9,793 nt of DNA from Actinomycetes bacterium. Lineage in GTDB: Bacteria > Actinomycetota > Actinomycetes > Propionibacteriales > Nocardioidaceae. The stretch spans positions 1 through 9,793 of the forward strand of contig JAKPAQ010000274.1 in NCBI GenBank assembly GCA_029779385.1. Direction: 5' to 3'. How positions within the stretch are numbered: the stretch's first letter is position 1; every line of letters starts with the position of its first letter. The translations under genes were made by a program, and so were the position numbers. Shown piece after piece: positions 6,477-9,793 of this stretch. The notes beneath the pieces are model-generated. The model was given only the letters and a program-made list of their open reading frames with translations. It was not told the origin of the DNA and searched no databases.

Positions 6477-7423
6477 TCGGCGAACGCACTCAACCGGTAG
6501 CCGAGTTCGGTGTTTACGCGAATCATCGGCTCGTTGGCGGCGTCGTTCCAAGTCACGATCCGTTCGCGCCCTTCAAGCAGTTCGTCCGCGGCATGCATCG
6601 CTTCGCGTTTGAGCGCCAAGCCCAAACCGTGACCTCGGTGCTCAGGCAGCACCAGCGTGTCCCACTGATAAACCACGGTCGACTTCGCTGGGAACAACAG
6701 TTGGGTGTGCCCGGCGAGGGTTCCGTCGGGCGCCAATGCCACCACCGTTTGCGCGGTCCGACGCTGACGCCACCACTGATCGACCTCAAGGCGCAGCCGT
6801 TCGGCGTCCCAGAACTCGTTCTCTAGGCCGGTCTGTCCCGACGGGGCCTCCGTGTTTAGTAGCGCTCGAAGCGTGGCGTAGTCGTCGATTAGACCTGCTG
6901 GTGGTTCGCCTCGCCAGGACTGCAAGGTGTAGCCGTCGCGCGGTTCGGCCGGCGGCTGGCTGCTGGGCAGAAGCAGTTCTCGTTGGGCATTTAGCGTGTC
7001 GAACGCGAACCCGCGCGCTAAGGCGAACTCACGGCCCGGCCCCGTCTCCTCGTCGGCGGCCCTGACGGTTTCGCCAAGCAGCGTGTCGCGGCCGTCTTCA
7101 AGCACCCGAGCAGCCAGCCAATCCAAAATTGCCGTGCCGTAGCCGTTGCGGCGGTGCTCAGGCGGCACTGCGATCTCGATGTACCCAACGCTCGTGTTGT
7201 CGCGCTCGGGCAGATCTGCCCAACCGACAGCAACGACTTCGTCGCCGAGTCTGGCTTGAACGACATCGGTGCGCACATAGTCGTCCCCAGCAAGAATCAC
7301 CTGCAGTTCGGGCGGTAGCCATGGCAGGTCGATCCGCCGATCTTTGGAGCGAAGGTAGACGTCAGCGAGCTCGCTGAATGCGCCGTGATCGGTTGGGTCT
7401 GGTGCCTGCAGGATCAACTCCAT
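6452..7423 (-). CDS. Tandem-GNAT N-acetyltransferase, substrate unknown
   Basis: A 323-residue protein made of two GNAT folds. The N-terminal one carries the acetyl-CoA-binding motif A as VPPEHRRNGYGTA (86-98), with the R-x-x-G-x-G signature at 91-96. The C-terminal one carries LPEHRGHGLGLALK (259-272, signature at 263-268), followed by NEPMIRVNTELGY (297-309), which matches the usual motif B helix and strand with an N-x-x-M-x-x-x-N core. Both pyrophosphate loops look usable, though in double-GNAT proteins often only one half is catalytic. Mycothiol synthase MshD has the same overall architecture and size, but I see no specific match; the final motif resembles a separate group of uncharacterised actinobacterial acetyltransferases. 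It lies downstream of glmM in the same direction and converges on coaA. The start codon has no Shine-Dalgarno and is abutted by a small hairpin. Confidence 0.88.
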   Translation of the reverse strand: MELILQAPDPTDHGAFSELADVYLRSKDRRIDLPWLPPELQVILAGDDYVRTDVVQARLGDEVVAVGWADLPERDNTSVGYIEIAVPPEHRRNGYGTAILDWLAARVLEDGRDTLLGETVRAADEETGPGREFALARGFAFDTLNAQRELLLPSSQPPAEPRDGYTLQSWRGEPPAGLIDDYATLRALLNTEAPSGQTGLENEFWDAERLRLEVDQWWRQRRTAQTVVALAPDGTLAGHTQLLFPAKSTVVYQWDTLVLPEHRGHGLGLALKREAMHAADELLEGRERIVTWNDAANEPMIRVNTELGYRLSAFADQWAKKLN

Positions 7424-7427
7424 AGAG

Positions 7428-7444
7428 ACCAGTTTGGCACTGGT
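7428..7444 (-). other. Small hairpin immediately upstream of the GNAT start codon
   Basis: In the 39-bp gap after glmM, ACCAGT and ACTGGT form a perfect 6-bp stem with a 5-nt loop, ending 4 nt before the GNAT ATG. No T-tract follows, so it is not a standard intrinsic terminator. It occupies the place where a Shine-Dalgarno would be, so if the gene is translated from the glmM transcript it could damp initiation. Within it, CAAACT (7431-7436) is a poor -10-like hexamer 7 nt from the ATG. Confidence 0.3.
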
Positions 7445-7462
7445 GCGGTTCTGCCGGTCCAG

Positions 7463-8809
7463 TCAGAGCGAAAGTTCGGCGCGCACCACACCACTGAGAT
7501 GCTCAGCGATTTCTTCGGCCTGTTCGGCCGACTCGGCCTCGACCATCACCCGGATAACCGGCTCGGTGCCAGATGGCCGAAGCAGCACCCGGCCCGTTTC
7601 ACCTAGCTTGGCTTCGGCGGCAGCGACTTCAGCTGCCACGGCTTCGTTGTCTGCCACCGCGGCGCGATCAACCCCAGTCACGTTCAACAAGATCTGCGGG
7701 AAACGCTGCATGACCCCGGCAAGCTCGGACATCGACTTTCCGGTTTCAGCCAATTCTGAAGCCAACTGCAAGGCGGTCAGCACGCCGTCGCCGGTGGTGG
7801 CGTATCGACTCATAATCACGTGGCCGGATTGTTCACCGCCCAAGACGAAGCCGCCTTCGCGCATCTGCTCGAGCACGTAGCGGTCGCCGACTGCGGCGCG
7901 AATGACGTTGATGTCGGCGGCAGCCATCGCGCGGGAGAAGCCGACGTTGCTCATCACGGTCGCAACGACCGTGTCGGCTACGAGGGTGCGTTCACGTTTG
8001 CCCTTCAGCGCCAAGATCGCCAAGATCTGGTCACCGTCGACGACTACGCCATTCTGGTCAACCGCGAGACAGCGGTCGGCGTCGCCATCGAAGGCAAAAC
8101 CAACATCGGCGCCATGCGCAACGACGGCTTTTTGCAGGTCGCCCAAATGCGTCGAACCGCAGTTTTCGTTGATGTTCAACCCGTCTGGGTCGGCATGAAT
8201 GGCGATGACGTTGGCACCGGCGCGTTCGAACGCGTCCGGCCCGGCCTCGAAGGCCGCGCCGTTGGCGCAGTCGAGCACCACGGTGAGCGGTTCTAGCCGG
8301 GTCTGGATCGAGTCCAGCAGATGGCGAACGTAGGCACCCAAGCCAGCATGACTGTCGCCAATTCGGCCTACCCCAGCGCCGGTGGGACGGTCCCAAGGTT
8401 CTTCGAGGCGACTTTCGATTGCCGCCTCGATTTCGTCATCGAGTTTGATCCCGCCGCGCGCCAGGAACTTGATGCCGTTGTCGGGCATCGCGTTGTGGCT
8501 GGCCGAAATCATCACGCCCATGTCGGCTTCGAGGAAGGCGGTCAGGTAGGCCGCACCCGGGGTCGGCACTACGCCGAGTCGGTGGACGTCTACCCCTGCA
8601 GATGCCAAACCCGCGACCACCGCGGCCTCAAGGAATTCACCTGAGGCGCGGGGATCGCGGGCGACAACTGCTGTTGGTCGTTGATCGACAAAGGCGCCAG
8701 CCTCGCCGAGAACGTGAGCCGCTGCTACCGACAGATCGACTGCAATTTCTGCGGTCAGATCCCGATTCGCGAGTCCGCGAACACCATCGGTACCGAAAAG
8801 TCGGCCCAT
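7463..8809 (-). CDS. glmM: Phosphoglucosamine mutase
   Basis: Interconverts glucosamine-6-phosphate and glucosamine-1-phosphate, the step after GlmS on the way to UDP-GlcNAc. It is an alpha-D-phosphohexomutase of 448 residues: [10 protein letters not shown] at the N-terminus, the phosphoserine loop [12 protein letters not shown] (101-112, Ser104), the metal-binding loop DGDADR (241-246), the sugar-binding loop GEQSGH (325-330) and the phosphate-binding loop [10 protein letters not shown] (411-420). All catalytic loops are intact. Ala rather than Pro follows SASHN; as I recall, Streptomyces GlmM has the same variant, whereas mycobacterial GlmM has Pro. The gene starts with ATG 16 bp after rpsI, with AGAAG about 9 nt upstream as a modest ribosome site, so it probably shares the rplM-rpsI transcript. 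The partner enzyme gene glmS lies nearby but beyond the inverted coaA. Confidence 0.97.
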   Translation of the reverse strand: MGRLFGTDGVRGLANRDLTAEIAVDLSVAAAHVLGEAGAFVDQRPTAVVARDPRASGEFLEAAVVAGLASAGVDVHRLGVVPTPGAAYLTAFLEADMGVMISASHNAMPDNGIKFLARGGIKLDDEIEAAIESRLEEPWDRPTGAGVGRIGDSHAGLGAYVRHLLDSIQTRLEPLTVVLDCANGAAFEAGPDAFERAGANVIAIHADPDGLNINENCGSTHLGDLQKAVVAHGADVGFAFDGDADRCLAVDQNGVVVDGDQILAILALKGKRERTLVADTVVATVMSNVGFSRAMAAADINVIRAAVGDRYVLEQMREGGFVLGGEQSGHVIMSRYATTGDGVLTALQLASELAETGKSMSELAGVMQRFPQILLNVTGVDRAAVADNEAVAAEVAAAEAKLGETGRVLLRPSGTEPVIRVMVEAESAEQAEEIAEHLSGVVRAELSL

Positions 8810-8825
8810 TGTGTACGGCTTCTGA

Positions 8826-9323
8826 TCAGCGCTTGCTGTACTGCGGGGCCTTGCGGGCCTTCTTGAGGCCAGCCTTCTTACGTTCCTTGATACGCGCGTC
8901 GCGAGTCAACAGGCCGGCCTTCTTCAAGGTCGGACGGTTGGCCTCAACGTCGATCGCGTTCAGCGCACGGGCCACACCAAGACGCAAAGCGCCGGCCTGA
9001 CCGGTCATACCGCCACCGGTGACGCGAGCGATCACGTCAAAGGAGTCGAGCAGACCCGTGGTGGCGAGTGCCTCTTTGGCGATCTGCTGGTGCAACTTGT
9101 TGGGGAGGTACTCCTCCAACGGCTTGCCGTTGACGGTCCAGTTGCCGGTGCCCGGAACGATCCGGACTCGGGCGACGGCCTCCTTGCGTCGGCCAGTGGC
9201 CGAACCGGGAGCGATGATCGACTTGATTTCACCTTGCGGGGTGGAACCAGCCGTCTCCGACGTGTAGGCAACGCCTTCGGCGTTTGCGGTGTATTCGACC
9301 TCTGCGGTGGTGGACTCGGCCAC
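8826..9323 (-). CDS. rpsI: 30S ribosomal protein S9
   Basis: A small-subunit protein whose basic C-terminal tail reaches the P-site tRNA; here the tail ends QYSKR, with the invariant terminal KR. The S9 core begins near residue 42 ([15 protein letters not shown]) and includes [12 protein letters not shown] (63-74), [21 protein letters not shown] (101-121) and [13 protein letters not shown] (138-150). It is preceded by an acidic, Thr/Ala-rich extension of about 40 residues, a feature I associate with actinobacterial S9; at 165 residues it is slightly longer than the mycobacterial protein. It starts at GTG, with AGG 6 nt upstream and a GAAGAAGAG stretch further out. The gene is 22 bp downstream of rplM, the standard L13-S9 pair, and is co-transcribed with it. 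Confidence 0.97.
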   Translation of the reverse strand: MAESTTAEVEYTANAEGVAYTSETAGSTPQGEIKSIIAPGSATGRRKEAVARVRIVPGTGNWTVNGKPLEEYLPNKLHQQIAKEALATTGLLDSFDVIARVTGGGMTGQAGALRLGVARALNAIDVEANRPTLKKAGLLTRDARIKERKKAGLKKARKAPQYSKR

Positions 9324-9345
9324 GATAAACCTGCTCTTCTTCGCT

Positions 9346-9789
9346 TTACTGGGAGATCTGCGTGATCTCGAACGGCTGGGGCTGTTGTGCTGCGTGCGGG
9401 TGATCCGGTCCGGAGTAGACCTTCAGCTTCGAGATCTGCGCGCGTCCAAGACGATTCTTCGGCAACATGCCGCGGATCGACTTCTCTACCGCCTTGCGGG
9501 CGTCCTTTTCAAGCAGGTCACCGTAGGAGATCTGCTTTAGGCCACCGGGGTAACCACTGTGGCGGTAAACGTTCTTGTCGGCACGCTTGTTACCTGAAAG
9601 CGCGACCTTTTCGGCGTTGACGATGATCACAAAGTCGCCACCGTCCATGTGCGGCGCGTAGGTCGGCTTGTGCTTGCCGCGCAGCAGATTCGCCGCGGCA
9701 ACGGACAAACGACCCAGGACAATATCCTGAGCATCAATTACGTGCCACTGACGAGTGATGTCAGCAGGCTTTGGGCTGTACGTGCGCAC
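9346..9789 (-). CDS. rplM: 50S ribosomal protein L13
   Basis: An early-assembly protein of the large subunit. The 147 residues show the family landmarks W-H-V-I-D-A (15-20), [19 protein letters not shown] (24-42), [14 protein letters not shown] (49-62), YRHSGYPGG (75-83), IRGMLPKN (104-111) and [14 protein letters not shown] (124-137). The proposed start is GTG at 9789, which aligns with the mycobacterial L13 N-terminus (MPTYAPK...) and gives the same length of 147. The frame is still open for the single codon before the window edge, so the upstream leader and promoter, where L13 autoregulation would act, cannot be seen. It heads the rplM-rpsI(-glmM) run. Confidence 0.97.
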   Translation of the reverse strand: MRTYSPKPADITRQWHVIDAQDIVLGRLSVAAANLLRGKHKPTYAPHMDGGDFVIIVNAEKVALSGNKRADKNVYRHSGYPGGLKQISYGDLLEKDARKAVEKSIRGMLPKNRLGRAQISKLKVYSGPDHPHAAQQPQPFEITQISQ

Positions 9790-9793
9790 GGCA

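Noticed and set aside
6452..7423. Assignment of the tandem-GNAT protein as mycothiol synthase (mshD)
   Set aside because: The architecture and size agree, but I see no MshD-specific motif and the neighbourhood has no mycothiol gene.
8010..8028. Tandem CGCCAAGAT repeat in glmM
   Set aside because: Two 9-base copies encode the repetitive ILAILAL stretch of the protein; no sign of a repeat array.
7820..8296. Plus-strand open frame of 158 codons antisense to glmM
   Set aside because: It shadows the glmM active-site loops, whose conservation explains the open frame.

Overview
The window is a chromosomal housekeeping region of a high-GC actinobacterium (Actinomycetota). The GC-rich codon choice, the gene order around rplM-rpsI-glmM and alr, the acidic N-terminal tail on ribosomal protein S9 and the [11 protein letters not shown] form of the GlmM active-site loop all point there. 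I cannot place it to genus. It holds nine genes plus one cut by the left edge. There is no mobile element, tRNA, rRNA or CRISPR array, and no gene-free stretch longer than about 60 bases.

Read in the direction of most transcription (minus strand, right to left), the layout is: rplM (L13) and rpsI (S9) at the right edge, then glmM (phosphoglucosamine mutase), then an uncharacterised double-GNAT acetyltransferase gene. coaA (pantothenate kinase) follows on the plus strand, tail-to-tail with the GNAT gene with only 4 bp between stop codons. It is head-to-head with glmS across a short shared intergenic region. From glmS the minus strand continues as a compact unit: glmS, nnr (NAD(P)HX epimerase/dehydratase fusion), alr (alanine racemase), a membrane-anchored alpha/beta hydrolase, and the start of a GNAT-like protein that probably belongs to the TsaE (t6A tRNA) locus. 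Junctions in this unit are 6 bp or overlapping, including two ATGA stop/start overlaps, so it is very likely one transcript with translational coupling.

Functionally the region groups cell-wall precursor synthesis (GlmS and GlmM for UDP-GlcNAc, Alr for D-alanine), cofactor supply and repair (CoaA, Nnr) and translation (L13, S9, probable t6A locus). The most interesting local signals are a candidate leaderless promoter for glmS, an inverted repeat spanning the coaA/GNAT stop codons, a small hairpin abutting the GNAT start codon, the conserved but functionally unassigned hydrolase, and the edge-truncated GNAT-like gene. I see no convincing new biological system here; most of the window is ordinary core genome.
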